Assembly: GCF_023283945.1 (NCBI RefSeq)
Contig: NZ_JAKIKW010000015.1
Span: 62,001 to 126,000 of the forward strand
Direction: 5' to 3'
From: Shewanella gelidimarina
Lineage (GTDB): Bacteria > Pseudomonadota > Gammaproteobacteria > Enterobacterales > Shewanellaceae
Length of the DNA stretch: 64,000 nt
A program made the translations under genes and the position numbers. Within the stretch, counting starts at the first letter, position 1; every line of letters begins with the position of its first letter. The notes under the pieces were generated by a model. It worked only from the letters and a program-made list of their open reading frames with translations. It had not been told where the DNA came from and did not search any database. Positions 29,589-39,211 of this stretch are shown one piece after another.

Positions 29589-30119
29589 TCATTTATTTAA
29601 TTTGGCCGGTATCGCTTGCAGAGCATCAAGTTTAGCTTGCGCTTTAGCGGTTTTTTTCTCTTTTCTACGTCGCCTAAAAAAGGCGCTTAACTGCTCAGCA
29701 CATTCGGTTTCGAGCACACCAGATGTCACCTCAACCTGATGATTAAACGCACTGTGACGTACGATATCAATCACCGTACCCGCAGCACCGGTTTTCTCAT
29801 CATTGGCACCAAACACCAACCGACTAATCCTTGAATGCACAATGGCGCCAGCGCACATAGCGCAAGGTTCTAATGTTACATACAAGGTGCTATCTATTAG
29901 GCGATAATTTTCTAATACTTTACCCGCTTGGCGGATACACTGCATTTCGGCATGGGCACTGGGATCATGCAAGCCAATACTAAAGTTAAAACCGGCACTG
30001 ATCACTTCACCCTCTTTAACTAATACCGCACCAACGGGCACCTCACCTTTTTCTTCAGCCTTAGTGGCCATCTCCATCGCCATCTTCATAAAACGGCTAT
30101 CTTGTTCCTGCTGTGACAA
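29589..30119 (-). CDS. tadA: tRNA-specific adenosine deaminase
   Basis: 176 residues. Converts A34 of tRNA-Arg(ACG) to inosine. Zinc/catalytic motifs are HAEM (SAHAEMQC) and PCAMC (LEPCAMCAGAIVHSR); GEVPVGAVLV near the start is typical. The first codon is TTG at 30119, with AGGGG seven bases upstream; the next in-frame ATG lies ten codons later. The basic C-terminal tail (RRRRKEKKTAKAQAK) is common in the family. Neighbours mltF and purL are the usual ones in enterobacteria. Confidence 0.96.
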   Translation of the reverse strand: MSQQEQDSRFMKMAMEMATKAEEKGEVPVGAVLVKEGEVISAGFNFSIGLHDPSAHAEMQCIRQAGKVLENYRLIDSTLYVTLEPCAMCAGAIVHSRISRLVFGANDEKTGAAGTVIDIVRHSAFNHQVEVTSGVLETECAEQLSAFFRRRRKEKKTAKAQAKLDALQAIPAKLNK

Positions 30120-30264
30120 TCGGTGCCCCTATTACGTTATAAAACCGCTCAATGTTATGTGACATCATTCCAATGTGACTAAAACACTTAGCTTGGTTAC
30201 TTTCATCGTCATTATACCAAGCTTTAATTCGTTACAAGTAACAATTTAGCCCCTCAGCATCTCA

Positions 30265-32196
30265 CTAAATGCTCTTTAGCCACTTCACCTCATCAACCCG
30301 TTCGCCAAAGAATGTCGCCCCAGCCACAGTATGGTGACCATAGTCATAAAAGTATTTCTGATAATCATCATTAATGGCGTAACAGAGCTGTTTACGCTTA
30401 TTGCAAACATAATCCATTCTATCGAGCACCCTAACAGTGGGGTATTTATTCCCAAGCCTGATTAAGGTCATATTTGCCTGCAGGGTAAACTGCTTAAATT
30501 CTCGGTCAGAAAACTGCTCAAAGTGTTTCTGATTGATTTTAGCAATATCGAGGCTAGAAACATTGTTTCCACCTCGCTCCTTTAGCAATAAGTGAAATAG
30601 GAAGTCGGCATAGGTACGCTGGCCAAACTCCTCAAATTCATAAATATTTTTAACTAAAATCAGTTTTTTATTATCCGCAATCGAGCGGGTAACGATGGTT
30701 TCGAGCTCACTGAGATCGGCAGGTTTATATTGAGATGCGAACATCACAACATCGGCCAAGAGGTAATTGGGTGAACGATAAAAAGTCTCATCGATGTTAC
30801 CTATCTCAGTGCCGAAACGCGCTATTTGAAATTGGCGCTGGGTGATGATGCTACTCGTAAGCACATTAAAAATGTCTTTAGAGTGCGAGTTCCCCACTAT
30901 CAATAAACGCTTTCGGTCATCTTTAGTATCAAACCACTGAGTCCTGTCATAGCTGTTCTTATCGACACCATAATCCTCATTACCACTGAGAGTACGCAGC
31001 TGGCTCCAGCTATTGGCACCAAGCTGTCGATTATCCGGCTGATAAGACTTCACCATTAAGTTCGAGTCAGCATCATTGGATTTATAGAGTTGATTTGCAT
31101 CTACCAATAGGCCTGTCATCGCAAATACCGCCGTCAACACACCACCACTGGTGAAAATAAATCGACGACTATAGGTCTGCTTGTTTCTCAAAGGCACTTC
31201 AACAAAGCGCCAACTCAAGTATGACAGAGCAACAATACCAATACACAGAGACAACATCAGCCAATGTGAGGGTTCGGTAAAACTGCGATACTTAACCAAT
31301 GCAAATATGGGCTGATGCCATAGATAGGCGCTATAACTTATCAGCCCAATACCGACAAAAAACCGCCGACTTAAAAGCTGCTGCACCAAGGTGCCATTTT
31401 TGGCAAACAGAATAATCAATACTGTTCCAAGAGTGGGAATTAGCGCGTACAAACTTGGAAAGGGAATAGTGGAATCGAAAATGAAAATTGAAAATAGCAC
31501 TAACAGCAAACCCAATATACTCAGCGGGTTATTCAGCTTTTCTGGCAACAACTTATATTTCTCTTGATGGAGACTAAACGCCGCAAAAACACCGATGAGT
31601 AGTTCCCAACCTCGCGTAGGCAATAAGTAAAAGTTTGCTGACGGCGCATTATATGCTGCCCATTGTGCTAAAGATAAACTAGCCAAGAAAATCAGTACCA
31701 ATGCGCCGAGAATGACACGTTTGCCTTTACCCCATAACATCATTAAGAACAAAGGAAAGAAAATATAATACTGCTCTTCAACCGCCAAACTCCATGTATG
31801 CAACAAGGGTTTTAGCTCGGCGGCGGTATCAAAATAATCACTTTCTAACCAAAAGAGGATATTAGATGAAAAGGTGGATACTGCGACAATGCTTTGAAAG
31901 AAGTCTTTAAGATCCAGTGGCATTAACCATAGCCAGGCGAAAGGAATACAGCAAAACATGACAAAAAACAGCACCGGTAAAATCCTTCTGGCCCTGCGTT
32001 CATAAAAGTTAATAATACTAAATTTGTCCTGCCCCAGTTCAGCCAAAATAATACTGGTGATCAGGTAGCCGCTAATGACAAAAAAGACATCGACCCCCAC
32101 AAAACCACCGCTAAACTGAGTAAAGCCAGCATGAAATAAGATAACCGGAATAACGGCAACTGCCCTTAAACCATCGATTTCAGCTCTATAGCGCAT
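30265..32196 (-). CDS. acyltransferase-3 family protein with C-terminal SGNH domain
   Basis: 643 residues. Start at the ATG of 32196: AGGAG seven bases upstream and the family-typical opening MRYRAEIDGLRAVAVIPVIL; a longer frame adds only nine unsupported residues. Ten or so TM helices (to about residue 360) of the OafA/YrhL type carry the His of VILFHAG and the SYSAYLWHQPIF motif. The periplasmic SGNH hydrolase domain has GNSHS (nucleophile Ser) and a DYGHHTV pair near the end. Such proteins acetylate surface polysaccharides (O-antigen, peptidoglycan, exopolysaccharide); the target here is unknown. Stand-alone gene. Confidence 0.9.
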   Translation of the reverse strand: MRYRAEIDGLRAVAVIPVILFHAGFTQFSGGFVGVDVFFVISGYLITSIILAELGQDKFSIINFYERRARRILPVLFFVMFCCIPFAWLWLMPLDLKDFFQSIVAVSTFSSNILFWLESDYFDTAAELKPLLHTWSLAVEEQYYIFFPLFLMMLWGKGKRVILGALVLIFLASLSLAQWAAYNAPSANFYLLPTRGWELLIGVFAAFSLHQEKYKLLPEKLNNPLSILGLLLVLFSIFIFDSTIPFPSLYALIPTLGTVLIILFAKNGTLVQQLLSRRFFVGIGLISYSAYLWHQPIFALVKYRSFTEPSHWLMLSLCIGIVALSYLSWRFVEVPLRNKQTYSRRFIFTSGGVLTAVFAMTGLLVDANQLYKSNDADSNLMVKSYQPDNRQLGANSWSQLRTLSGNEDYGVDKNSYDRTQWFDTKDDRKRLLIVGNSHSKDIFNVLTSSIITQRQFQIARFGTEIGNIDETFYRSPNYLLADVVMFASQYKPADLSELETIVTRSIADNKKLILVKNIYEFEEFGQRTYADFLFHLLLKERGGNNVSSLDIAKINQKHFEQFSDREFKQFTLQANMTLIRLGNKYPTVRVLDRMDYVCNKRKQLCYAINDDYQKYFYDYGHHTVAGATFFGERVDEVKWLKSI

Positions 32197-32234
32197 AGGC
32201 AAGCTCCTGCTAATAAATCCCAATCCATTAATTT

Positions 32235-32289
32235 ATACCAGTTGCATTAGATATTTAGTCAATGAACAGATACTTAATGCAATTGGTAT
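32235..32289. mobile_element. 55-bp inverted-repeat element, short form
   Basis: Begins ATACCAGTTGCATTAGATAT and ends ATACTTAATGCAATTGGTAT, which are near-perfect inverted repeats (17 of 20). It equals the two ends of the 265-bp element at 49626 joined together, so it looks like an internal-deletion form. It lies 38 bases upstream of the acyltransferase start. Confidence 0.65.
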
Positions 32290-32334
32290 TAGTATAAGAA
32301 ACATCGGTTTGTTTCGCTGAAAAATCATGCCAAT

Positions 32335-32369
32335 AAAAAAAGCGCGCACATATTACTATGTGCGCGCTT
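32335..32369 (-). terminator. intrinsic terminator of guaA
   Basis: AGCGCGCACATA (32341-32352) pairs with TATGTGCGCGCT (32357-32368), a perfect 12-bp stem followed on the minus strand by a T-run. It lies about 40 bases after the guaA stop. Confidence 0.92.
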
Positions 32370-32406
32370 AATCGTTTTATATAAGGGCGTGGTTATCCCT
32401 TAACGG

Positions 32407-33984
32407 TTATTCCCACTCGATTGTCGCAGGTGGCTTACCTGAAATGTCGTAAACAACACGTGAAATGCCGTCAACTTCATTGATGATTCGATTAGATACG
32501 CGACCTAAGAAATCATACGGTAAGTGCGCCCAATGAGCTGTCATAAAGTCGATAGTTTCTACCGCACGTAAGCTAACAACCCAATCGTACTTACGGCCAT
32601 CGCCCATTACGCCAACAGAACGTACCGGTAGGAACACAGTGAACGCTTGGCTCACTTTGTTGTAAAGATCAGCACTGTGCAGCTCTTCAATGAAAATCGC
32701 ATCCGCTAGGCGCAATAAATCACAGTACTCTTTCTTTACTTCACCCAGTACGCGCACACCAAGACCCGGTCCAGGGAACGGGTGACGATAAAGCATGTCA
32801 TAGGGCAGACCTAGCTCTAAACCAATCTTGCGCACTTCATCTTTAAATAACTCACGCAGTGGCTCAACAAGGCCCATCTCCATATCGTCAGGTAAACCGC
32901 CAACGTTATGGTGTGATTTAATCACGTGCGCTTTACCTGTGGCGCTACCAGCAGATTCGATAACATCTGGGTAAATAGTGCCTTGAGCAAGCCATTTAGC
33001 ATTAGCGCATTTCTTTGATTCTTCATCGAAGATCTCAACGAAAACACGACCAATAATTTTACGTTTTGCTTCAGGTTCCGCTTCGCCGGCCATTTGCTCT
33101 AAGAAACGGTGCTCTGCATTCACATGAACAATGTTAAGTCCAAAGTGATCGCCAAACATATCCATCACTTGCTCAGCTTCGTTTAAACGTAAAAGACCGT
33201 TATCAACGAACACACAAGTCAACTTATCGCCAATCGCACGATGCAGCAGCATAGCCACAACCGATGAATCAACACCACCCGATAAACCTAAGATAACTTC
33301 ATCGTCACCGATCTGCTTTTTAAGTTTCTCAATGGCATCTTCAATAATTGAAGACGGTTTCCAATTCGCATCACAGCCACAGATCTCAAGGGCGAAATGC
33401 TCAAGCATACGCTTACCTTGACGAGTGTGAGTCACTTCAGGGTGGAACTGCACGCCGTAGAACTTTTTGTCTTCATTCGCCATGGCGGCAAACGGACATG
33501 TCTCGGTTTTTGCGACAGTAACAAAACCTTCAGGAATTTCAGCTACCTTGTCGCCGTGACTCATCCATACGTCAAGCAGAGGCTTACCGATGTCACTGAC
33601 CGCATCTTCGATGCTTTTGAACAGTGCCGATTCGGTTTGAATTTCTATTTGTGCATAACCAAACTCACCTTCACCCACACCTTGAATCACTTTACCGCCA
33701 AGCTGCTCAGACATGGTTTGCATGCCGTAACAAATTCCAAGTACTGGAACGCCTGCGTTAAATACATATTCAGGGGCACGTGGAGAGTCTTCTGCTGTCA
33801 CACTTTCTGGACCACCGGCTAGGATAATGCCGTTAGGTGCAAAACCACGAATTTGTTCTTCGGAAACATCCCAAGCCCAAAGTTCACAATAAACACCGAT
33901 TTCACGAATACGGCGGGCAATCAATTGGGTGTATTGAGATCCAAAATCGAGGATGAGGATCTTATGCTCATGAATATTGTTCAT
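32407..33984 (-). CDS. guaA: GMP synthase (glutamine-hydrolysing)
   Basis: 525 residues. Makes GMP from XMP, ATP and glutamine. The N-terminal glutaminase has its nucleophile Cys in GICYGMQ and catalytic His in FHPEVTHT. The ATP pyrophosphatase P-loop is [15 protein letters not shown] at about residue 235, and the dimerisation domain ends with the usual KPPATIEWE. It lies downstream of guaB on the same strand, separated by a hairpin, so it may be expressed partly with guaB. Complete and of normal length. Confidence 0.98.
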   Translation of the reverse strand: MNNIHEHKILILDFGSQYTQLIARRIREIGVYCELWAWDVSEEQIRGFAPNGIILAGGPESVTAEDSPRAPEYVFNAGVPVLGICYGMQTMSEQLGGKVIQGVGEGEFGYAQIEIQTESALFKSIEDAVSDIGKPLLDVWMSHGDKVAEIPEGFVTVAKTETCPFAAMANEDKKFYGVQFHPEVTHTRQGKRMLEHFALEICGCDANWKPSSIIEDAIEKLKKQIGDDEVILGLSGGVDSSVVAMLLHRAIGDKLTCVFVDNGLLRLNEAEQVMDMFGDHFGLNIVHVNAEHRFLEQMAGEAEPEAKRKIIGRVFVEIFDEESKKCANAKWLAQGTIYPDVIESAGSATGKAHVIKSHHNVGGLPDDMEMGLVEPLRELFKDEVRKIGLELGLPYDMLYRHPFPGPGLGVRVLGEVKKEYCDLLRLADAIFIEELHSADLYNKVSQAFTVFLPVRSVGVMGDGRKYDWVVSLRAVETIDFMTAHWAHLPYDFLGRVSNRIINEVDGISRVVYDISGKPPATIEWE

Positions 33985-34080
33985 GGGGTACCTTAATCTT
34001 TATATTTTTATTTAACTAAATTCTTAATATTACGTAGAGGTCTTGCATCGCGATGAGGCAGCCAATGTCCACATAAATAA

Positions 34081-34103
34081 AAGGCGACAGTCACTGTCGC
34101 CTT
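34081..34103 (-). terminator. hairpin between guaB and guaA
   Basis: AAGGCGACAG (34081-34090) pairs with CTGTCGCCTT (34094-34103), with a T-rich run on the minus strand (the A-run before 34081). It sits just after guaB and 97 bases before the guaA start, so it can act as a terminator or attenuator within the guaBA unit. Confidence 0.8.
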
Positions 34104-34111
34104 TTCAAACC

Positions 34112-35584
34112 TTACGAGCCGAAACTGTAGTTTGGCGCTTCTTTGCTGATAGTCACATCATGCACATGAGACTCGCCCATGCCTGCTGAGGTGATTTTCA
34201 CAAATTCTGCTTTTTCATTAAGATCTTTAATGGTCGCACAGCCCGTTAGGCCCATGCATGAACGTAAACCGCCCATGTGCTGGTGAATGATCTCTTTAAG
34301 CTTACCTTTGTAAGCAACGCGACCTTCAATACCTTCCGGCACCAGTTTGTCTGCTGCGTTATCGCTTTGGAAATAACGGTCAGACGAACCTTGTGTTTGC
34401 GTCATGGCGCCAAGAGAACCCATACCGCGGTATGACTTATAAGCACGGCCGTTATATAGCTCAGTTTCGCCTGGTGCTTCATCAGTACCGGCAAACATAG
34501 AACCTGCCATGATGCATGATGCACCGGCAGCGAGTGCTTTAGCTAAATCACCAGAGAAGCGAATACCGCCATCGGCGATAACAGGGATATTAAGATGTTT
34601 AACCGCGGCAGCAGCGTCAGAAACTGCGGTAATTTGCGGCACACCTACACCGGTGACGATACGAGTCGTACAGATAGAACCAGGACCAATACCGACTTTA
34701 ACCGCGTTAACACCCGCTTCAACCAGTGCTAATGCACCTTCAGCTGTCGCAACGTTACCGCCAACAATTTGTAAGTCAGGATATTTGGCACGAGTATCAC
34801 GAATACGCTGCAGAACGCCTTCTGAGTGACCATGAGATGAATCGATAAGCAGTATATCAACGCCGGCGATAACAAGTGCGTCAACACGCGCTTCATTACC
34901 TGGGCCTGCGCCAACTGCAGCGCCAACACGTAAACGACCTAACTCGTCTTTACAGGCGTTAGGCTTACGCTCAGCTTTTTGGAAATCTTTAACCGTGATG
35001 AGGCCTTTAAGCTTAAAGTTATCATCAACAACAAGTACTTTCTCAACACGGTGAGAATGCATCAGCGTTTGAACTTCATCAAGCTTGGTGCCTTCAGGCA
35101 CTGTCACTAGGCGATCTTTAGGGGTCATCACCTGATCAACCGTACGGCTCCAATCAGTGATGAAGCGCACGTCACGACCGGTAATAATACCGACCAATTC
35201 GTTGGCGTCATTAACGACTGGGTAACCCGCAAAACCGTTTTTAATTGTGAGTATTTTAAGATCGGCAAGGGTGGTGGTTGGCGTCACAGTGACTGGCTGT
35301 TGAACAATGCCCGCTTCGTAAATTTTTACTTTGCGTACTTCTTCAGCTTGTTGCTCAATCGTCATATTTTTATGAATAAATCCTAAACCACCTTCCTGAG
35401 CAATCGCAATTGCTAAGCGTGCTTCTGTGACGGTATCCATCGCAGCTGACACTATAGGCGTGTTTAGTTCTATCGTATTGGTTAGACGTGTTTTGACAAC
35501 GGCAGTATTTGGGAGGACGGTGGAGTGCGCAGGAACTAGCAACACATCATCAAACGTTAGCGCTTCTTTCTTCAATCTTAACAT
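34112..35584 (-). CDS. guaB: inosine-5'-monophosphate dehydrogenase
   Basis: 490 residues, start at the ATG of 35584 ([19 protein letters not shown], as in E. coli); a five-residue upstream extension is not supported. Oxidises IMP to XMP with NAD, the first step towards GMP. Two CBS domains at about 95-205 sit inside the TIM barrel, and the catalytic Cys is in [15 protein letters not shown]. The flap has GMGSLGAM and YRGMGSL-type sequences. It pairs with guaA and is divergent from xseA. Confidence 0.98.
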   Translation of the reverse strand: MLRLKKEALTFDDVLLVPAHSTVLPNTAVVKTRLTNTIELNTPIVSAAMDTVTEARLAIAIAQEGGLGFIHKNMTIEQQAEEVRKVKIYEAGIVQQPVTVTPTTTLADLKILTIKNGFAGYPVVNDANELVGIITGRDVRFITDWSRTVDQVMTPKDRLVTVPEGTKLDEVQTLMHSHRVEKVLVVDDNFKLKGLITVKDFQKAERKPNACKDELGRLRVGAAVGAGPGNEARVDALVIAGVDILLIDSSHGHSEGVLQRIRDTRAKYPDLQIVGGNVATAEGALALVEAGVNAVKVGIGPGSICTTRIVTGVGVPQITAVSDAAAAVKHLNIPVIADGGIRFSGDLAKALAAGASCIMAGSMFAGTDEAPGETELYNGRAYKSYRGMGSLGAMTQTQGSSDRYFQSDNAADKLVPEGIEGRVAYKGKLKEIIHQHMGGLRSCMGLTGCATIKDLNEKAEFVKITSAGMGESHVHDVTISKEAPNYSFGS

Positions 35585-35703
35585 GCAACATCTCCCCAAG
35601 AGAGTAGGATTTAGAGGTGAAATATTGCGGCGAGATTATACCTTGCATATCTGGGTTGGTAAATGGAAAATAGGCATTAATTAGCATTTAGTGTGAAATA
35701 ATC

Positions 35704-37041
35704 ATGAAAACCGCAAAAAACAACGTTTACACGGTCTCTCGGCTCAATGGTGAAGTAAGACAGCTGCTTGAGGGACAGTTGGGCCGAATTTGGCTAAATG
35801 CTGAGATTTCAAATTTTGCCGCCCCTGGTTCTGGCCATTGGTATTTGACCTTAAAAGACAATGCTTCGCAGATACGCTGTGCCATGTTTAAAGGCCGCAA
35901 TCAAGCAGTGACTTTTCGTCCCGTCAATGGTCAGCAAGTATTAGTTAAGGGCAATATTAGCGTTTACGAGCCTAGAGGCGATTATCAACTACTGATCGAA
36001 TCTATGCTCCCCGCAGGTGACGGTTTACTCGCGCAGCAATATGAAGCGTTAAAGATGAAGCTCGCAGCCGAAGGCATGTTTGCTGCAGACACTAAACGCC
36101 CATTACCCAAAAACATTCAACGAATAGGCGTGGTCACCTCCCCTACTGGCGCGGCTATTCGCGATATCCTGCATGTATTAGCAAGGCGTGACTCCTCAGT
36201 GGAAGTCATCATCTACCCAACGCCAGTGCAAGGCGTTGCAGCCGCGAAAAGTATCTGCAGTGCCATCAACCTCGCCAACACCCGCGCTGAAGTTGATGTT
36301 CTGCTGGTCACTCGTGGCGGCGGCTCATTAGAGGATTTGTGGTGCTTTAACGACGAAGGGTTAGCACACACTATCTACAACAGTGGCATTCCAGTCGTGT
36401 CCGCCGTCGGTCATGAAGTTGATACGACCATCAGTGATTATGTCGCCGATCTTCGCGCCCCGACCCCATCCGCCGGGGCTGAGTTGTTATCAAATGATGC
36501 CGACAACAAGGCCCAAAAGCTCACCGCGGTACTGTCACGCTTAAAGCAAAGTTGGCAGCATTATCAGTTAAAGCAACAAAGTCGATTGCAAACGGCAGAG
36601 CACCGCCTGCAAAAGCAAGATCCACAACGCCGCTTACAAACCTATGAACAAACCTTTGATGAGATGCAATTAAGACTGCAAAAAGCGATGCAATCAAAAC
36701 TGCATGGTTTGACGTTAAAGCAACAGCAACTCAGCAGCCGACTCGACAATCAATCGCCGCAACATCGATTAGATTTAGAAAGCCAACGTTTAAGCTATTT
36801 GGGTGACAAACTCACTGCGCTAATGACAGATAAGCTCACCATGAGTGAACAACGCATCAGCCATCGCGCTCAGCAGTTAGACACAGTGAGTCCACTGGCG
36901 ACGTTAAGCCGAGGGTATAGCATCACCTTAAACGGCGACGGTAAGGTGCTACAGGCGGCTGACGATACTCTTGTTGGTGATACACTGACCACACGTTTGC
37001 GAGATGGAAGTGTGACCTCGACGGTTATTGAGGTGGGGTAA
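35704..37041 (+). CDS. xseA: exodeoxyribonuclease VII large subunit
   Basis: 445 residues. An N-terminal OB-fold ([19 protein letters not shown]) is followed by the catalytic core with [38 protein letters not shown] and [29 protein letters not shown], then a long Gln-rich coiled coil (about 260-400) that scaffolds the small XseB subunits. Degrades single-stranded DNA to acid-insoluble oligonucleotides. Divergent from guaB, the usual arrangement. The region after its stop is a repeat patch with no partner gene. Confidence 0.97.
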   Translation: MKTAKNNVYTVSRLNGEVRQLLEGQLGRIWLNAEISNFAAPGSGHWYLTLKDNASQIRCAMFKGRNQAVTFRPVNGQQVLVKGNISVYEPRGDYQLLIESMLPAGDGLLAQQYEALKMKLAAEGMFAADTKRPLPKNIQRIGVVTSPTGAAIRDILHVLARRDSSVEVIIYPTPVQGVAAAKSICSAINLANTRAEVDVLLVTRGGGSLEDLWCFNDEGLAHTIYNSGIPVVSAVGHEVDTTISDYVADLRAPTPSAGAELLSNDADNKAQKLTAVLSRLKQSWQHYQLKQQSRLQTAEHRLQKQDPQRRLQTYEQTFDEMQLRLQKAMQSKLHGLTLKQQQLSSRLDNQSPQHRLDLESQRLSYLGDKLTALMTDKLTMSEQRISHRAQQLDTVSPLATLSRGYSITLNGDGKVLQAADDTLVGDTLTTRLRDGSVTSTVIEVG

Positions 37042-37079
37042 CCAGTTGCAGATTCTATCTTCACTTGAGAAGGCATGTT

Positions 37080-37192
37080 CAAAGTTCGTTTGAAAATTAA
37101 CGTACAGCTAATCAAACTTCGTTTGAAAATCAAAGTCGTGGTGCTTCGCCCACTCCTGAGTTTTACAGCCATAAGCAATCAAACTTCGTTTG
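37080..37192. repeat. three copies of a 13-bp palindrome-like motif
   Basis: CAAACTTCGTTTG at 37113-37125 and 37180-37192, and CAAAGTTCGTTTG at 37080-37092. The middle copy is followed by GTGGTGCTTCGCCCAC, which recurs in diverged form after 37760. Part of the decayed repeat patch behind xseA. Confidence 0.6.
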
Positions 37193-37224
37193 ATAAAGGT
37201 CGTGAGCTTCCAGTTCACACTCGG

Positions 37225-37256
37225 CCAAGAGGGGATCAACAGCAATCCCCTCTTGG
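37225..37256 (+). repeat. strong inverted repeat in the repeat patch
   Basis: CCAAGAGGGGAT (37225-37236) is perfectly complementary to ATCCCCTCTTGG (37245-37256), loop 8. It has no T-tract; it may be a hairpin left from a mobile element or a weak terminator of xseA. Confidence 0.5.
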
Positions 37257-37523
37257 ATCACCCCTGCCGCCCCGACGAAGTTGTCTTCCTCGTACTTATT
37301 CGAAATAGCCTAACGCTTCCAATGGGGCATCTGATGTAAATGGACTTACGAATGTCGTGGTGGCATGGATGCCAAGGAACGACCTGCCCCGCGAAAGCTA
37401 TGCCCACGTCCGTGTGGGCATTACGGCTATTTCTTCAACGTACTTCGGCAACTTCGATGGGGAATAAGTATTTTCTGTTCGTTTGGTATGGAATTTAACT
37501 GTTGAGTTCCTATTTTTAAACAC

Positions 37524-37648
37524 AAATGCCGAGAGTTTGTGCTTTCATAACCCAGTGTAGATGCGGCTGAGGCCGTCGGTTTCAGGGATGAAACCGCAGA
37601 GCGGCCATGGATGGCGAAAAGCGTGCCTCTGTTGCGTCTGCACATACG
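37524..37648. repeat. 125-bp dispersed repeat, copy 1
   Basis: Starts AAATGCCGAGA and ends TCTGCACATACG. Copy 2 at 38719-38842 is about 90 percent identical in the same orientation, with an identical core containing GAGCGGCCATGGATGGCG. Non-coding remnant. Confidence 0.85.
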
Positions 37649-37798
37649 GTCGTTCATTTGCATCCATGTGATCACGACATTCGCACATCCATGTGCAACA
37701 CCACCGCTGGTCATTGGAACCACAACGCTGAGAATATCAAGCTACGCTTGACCAAGGTCGTGGTGCTTCACCCACACCAGAGCCAAGGGGCAAAGCGC

Positions 37799-37888
37799 TT
37801 GCGCTCCTCTTTGATCTTCAATATAAGTAACTTCTACAAATTCTTTATGTGTATCAAGGCCAATAAAAAGTATGTTATGTTTATTCAT
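37799..37888 (-). pseudogene. IS110-family transposase, N-terminal fragment
   Basis: ATG at 37888 with AGGAG upstream. The 30 codons MNKHNILFIGLDTHKEFVEV... EDQRGAQ match the start of IS110-type DEDD transposases, with the first catalytic Asp in GLDTHKE. After about 37799 the frame runs into the repeat sequence and family similarity is lost, so this is a broken 5' end. The DNA just upstream (to about 37990) is probably the IS end. I saw no matching 3' part in the window. Confidence 0.7.
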
Positions 37889-38054
37889 GCAGATCTCCTA
37901 TTTAGTTTCTTTAACAAAACTATTATGGCTCTGGCTTTCAGCTAACCCACGATTGATTGGAGATCAGCATCTTTAGTGGGGAGTCATTATGTCTAGCCAC
38001 TATTGTGAATTCGTTTAAATTTCCATTTAAGATTGAATCTAGAGGGATGAAGAG

Positions 38055-38354
38055 TTGAAGAAACTAATCGCTATTTTTACGGAAAAACCTAAAGGACTGA
38101 TTGCAGAAAATAAAATATATAAATTTGGCTTTCTCACTATTCTAGTGTCATTCCTTTTTTGGACGTTAAGTATAAGTCTTGATTCTTCGAATCCGTACAG
38201 GTATGGCAATTATGATATTCTAATAGTACCAATAATGTTGTTATTAAATCATATATCATTCAGTTTTAAATTTAGCACCACTCACACAGTGATATTACGA
38301 ATGCTGGCTATTAGTTGGTTGGTATTTGGGGCTATTTGGTTCTTCATTACTTAA
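38055..38354 (+). CDS. hypothetical membrane protein in the repeat patch
   Basis: 99 residues with three hydrophobic helices (about 25-45, 55-70 and 80-98: FGFLTILVSFLFWTLSISL, ILIVPIMLLLNHISFSF, ILRMLAISWLVFGAIWFFI). Initiates at TTG, preceded by GAGGGATGAAGAG. Not recognised. AT-rich compared with flanking core genes and surrounded by repeats and a transposase fragment, so possibly acquired. The only plausible intact gene between xseA and der. Confidence 0.5.
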   Translation: MKKLIAIFTEKPKGLIAENKIYKFGFLTILVSFLFWTLSISLDSSNPYRYGNYDILIVPIMLLLNHISFSFKFSTTHTVILRMLAISWLVFGAIWFFIT

Positions 38355-38620
38355 TATATCTGAAATAGTCAGAGATGGCTAACAAGCTTATAAATCAAGA
38401 CTCACTCAAGGCTGTCATGCCATTTGCTGTGCTAATCGCCCGCCAGCGCTAGGTTCACTTATTATAAGGGCGTTACCGCATATCCGTTTGCCATATTTTC
38501 CCTAATGAAATTCATCACTCAAGAGTTTTAACTCTGACAAGCTTTTGTCCAATAGCTAGCTCGGCCTTTAGTCATATATCTATTTGTTAGCAGACCAAAA
38601 TGGAGCCACAGAATACACCC

Positions 38621-38649
38621 ATTCCCCATCGAAGTTGCCGAAATACGTT
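38621..38649. repeat. inverted copy of 37437-37465
   Basis: Reverse complement of 37437-37465 with one mismatch in 29 bases (ATTCCCCATCGAAGTTGCCG at its start). A neighbouring pair, about 37305-37345 and 38850-38888, is also inverted (CATCAGATGCCCCAT core). Suggests nested rearranged repeat units. Confidence 0.7.
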
Positions 38650-38718
38650 GGAAACTCTTTGTTGACCAGCAAAAAGACAGGACAGCCATATCTTTTATAG
38701 ACTTTCTATTTCAAACTC

Positions 38719-38842
38719 AAATGCCGAGTGATTGTGTTTTCTAACCCTGTGTAGATGTGGCTGAGGCCTTCGGTTTCAGGGATGAAACCGTAGAGCGGCC
38801 ATGGATGGCGAAAAGCGTGCCTCAGTTGCGTCTGCACATACG
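38719..38842. repeat. 125-bp dispersed repeat, copy 2
   Basis: Second copy of the repeat described at 37524-37648, about 1.2 kb away in direct orientation. The bases after it (to 39120) hold no gene, only fragments such as CATTCACATCAGA repeated at 38850 and 39033. Confidence 0.85.
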
Positions 38843-39153
38843 TTAATTCATTCACATCAGATGCCCCATCGGAAGTGTTAGCTATTTATCCATAAGCACG
38901 AGGCCAAAATTAGTTGACCACTTCAGTACTTAATGCATGTAACTTCGTCGGGGCGTCATGGTGGATGCATGGAGGATAAGGCCACTCTTCGGCATCCATG
39001 CCGCCGCGGCATTCGTGAATCCATTCACATCAGACGAGCAGTCCTCCTTGCCCGGCTGTGGGATGGAATCCCACGACGTTGGTCAGGCGCAGCCTGATGC
39101 TTTAAAGCTCCAATATAGCCCTATGGCACAGACCACCAAACCCCAAGCAACAA

Positions 39154-39177
39154 AAAAGGAACCCTAGGGTTCCTTTT
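39154..39177 (-). terminator. intrinsic terminator of der
   Basis: AAAAGGAACCCT and its exact complement form a 24-base palindrome with T-runs on both strands, about 35 bases after the der stop. Could also stop transcription from the repeat patch. Confidence 0.85.
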
Positions 39178-39211
39178 AGTATCAACTTGCTATCAAGCAA
39201 AGAGCAAAGAA

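Noticed and set aside
33397..33822. 141-codon plus-strand frame opposite guaA
   Set aside because: Fully inside the well-supported guaA gene on the other strand; no family pattern.
37080..37192. Possible CRISPR array in the repeat patch
   Set aside because: Repeats are only 13 bp, irregularly spaced and palindromic; no cas genes.
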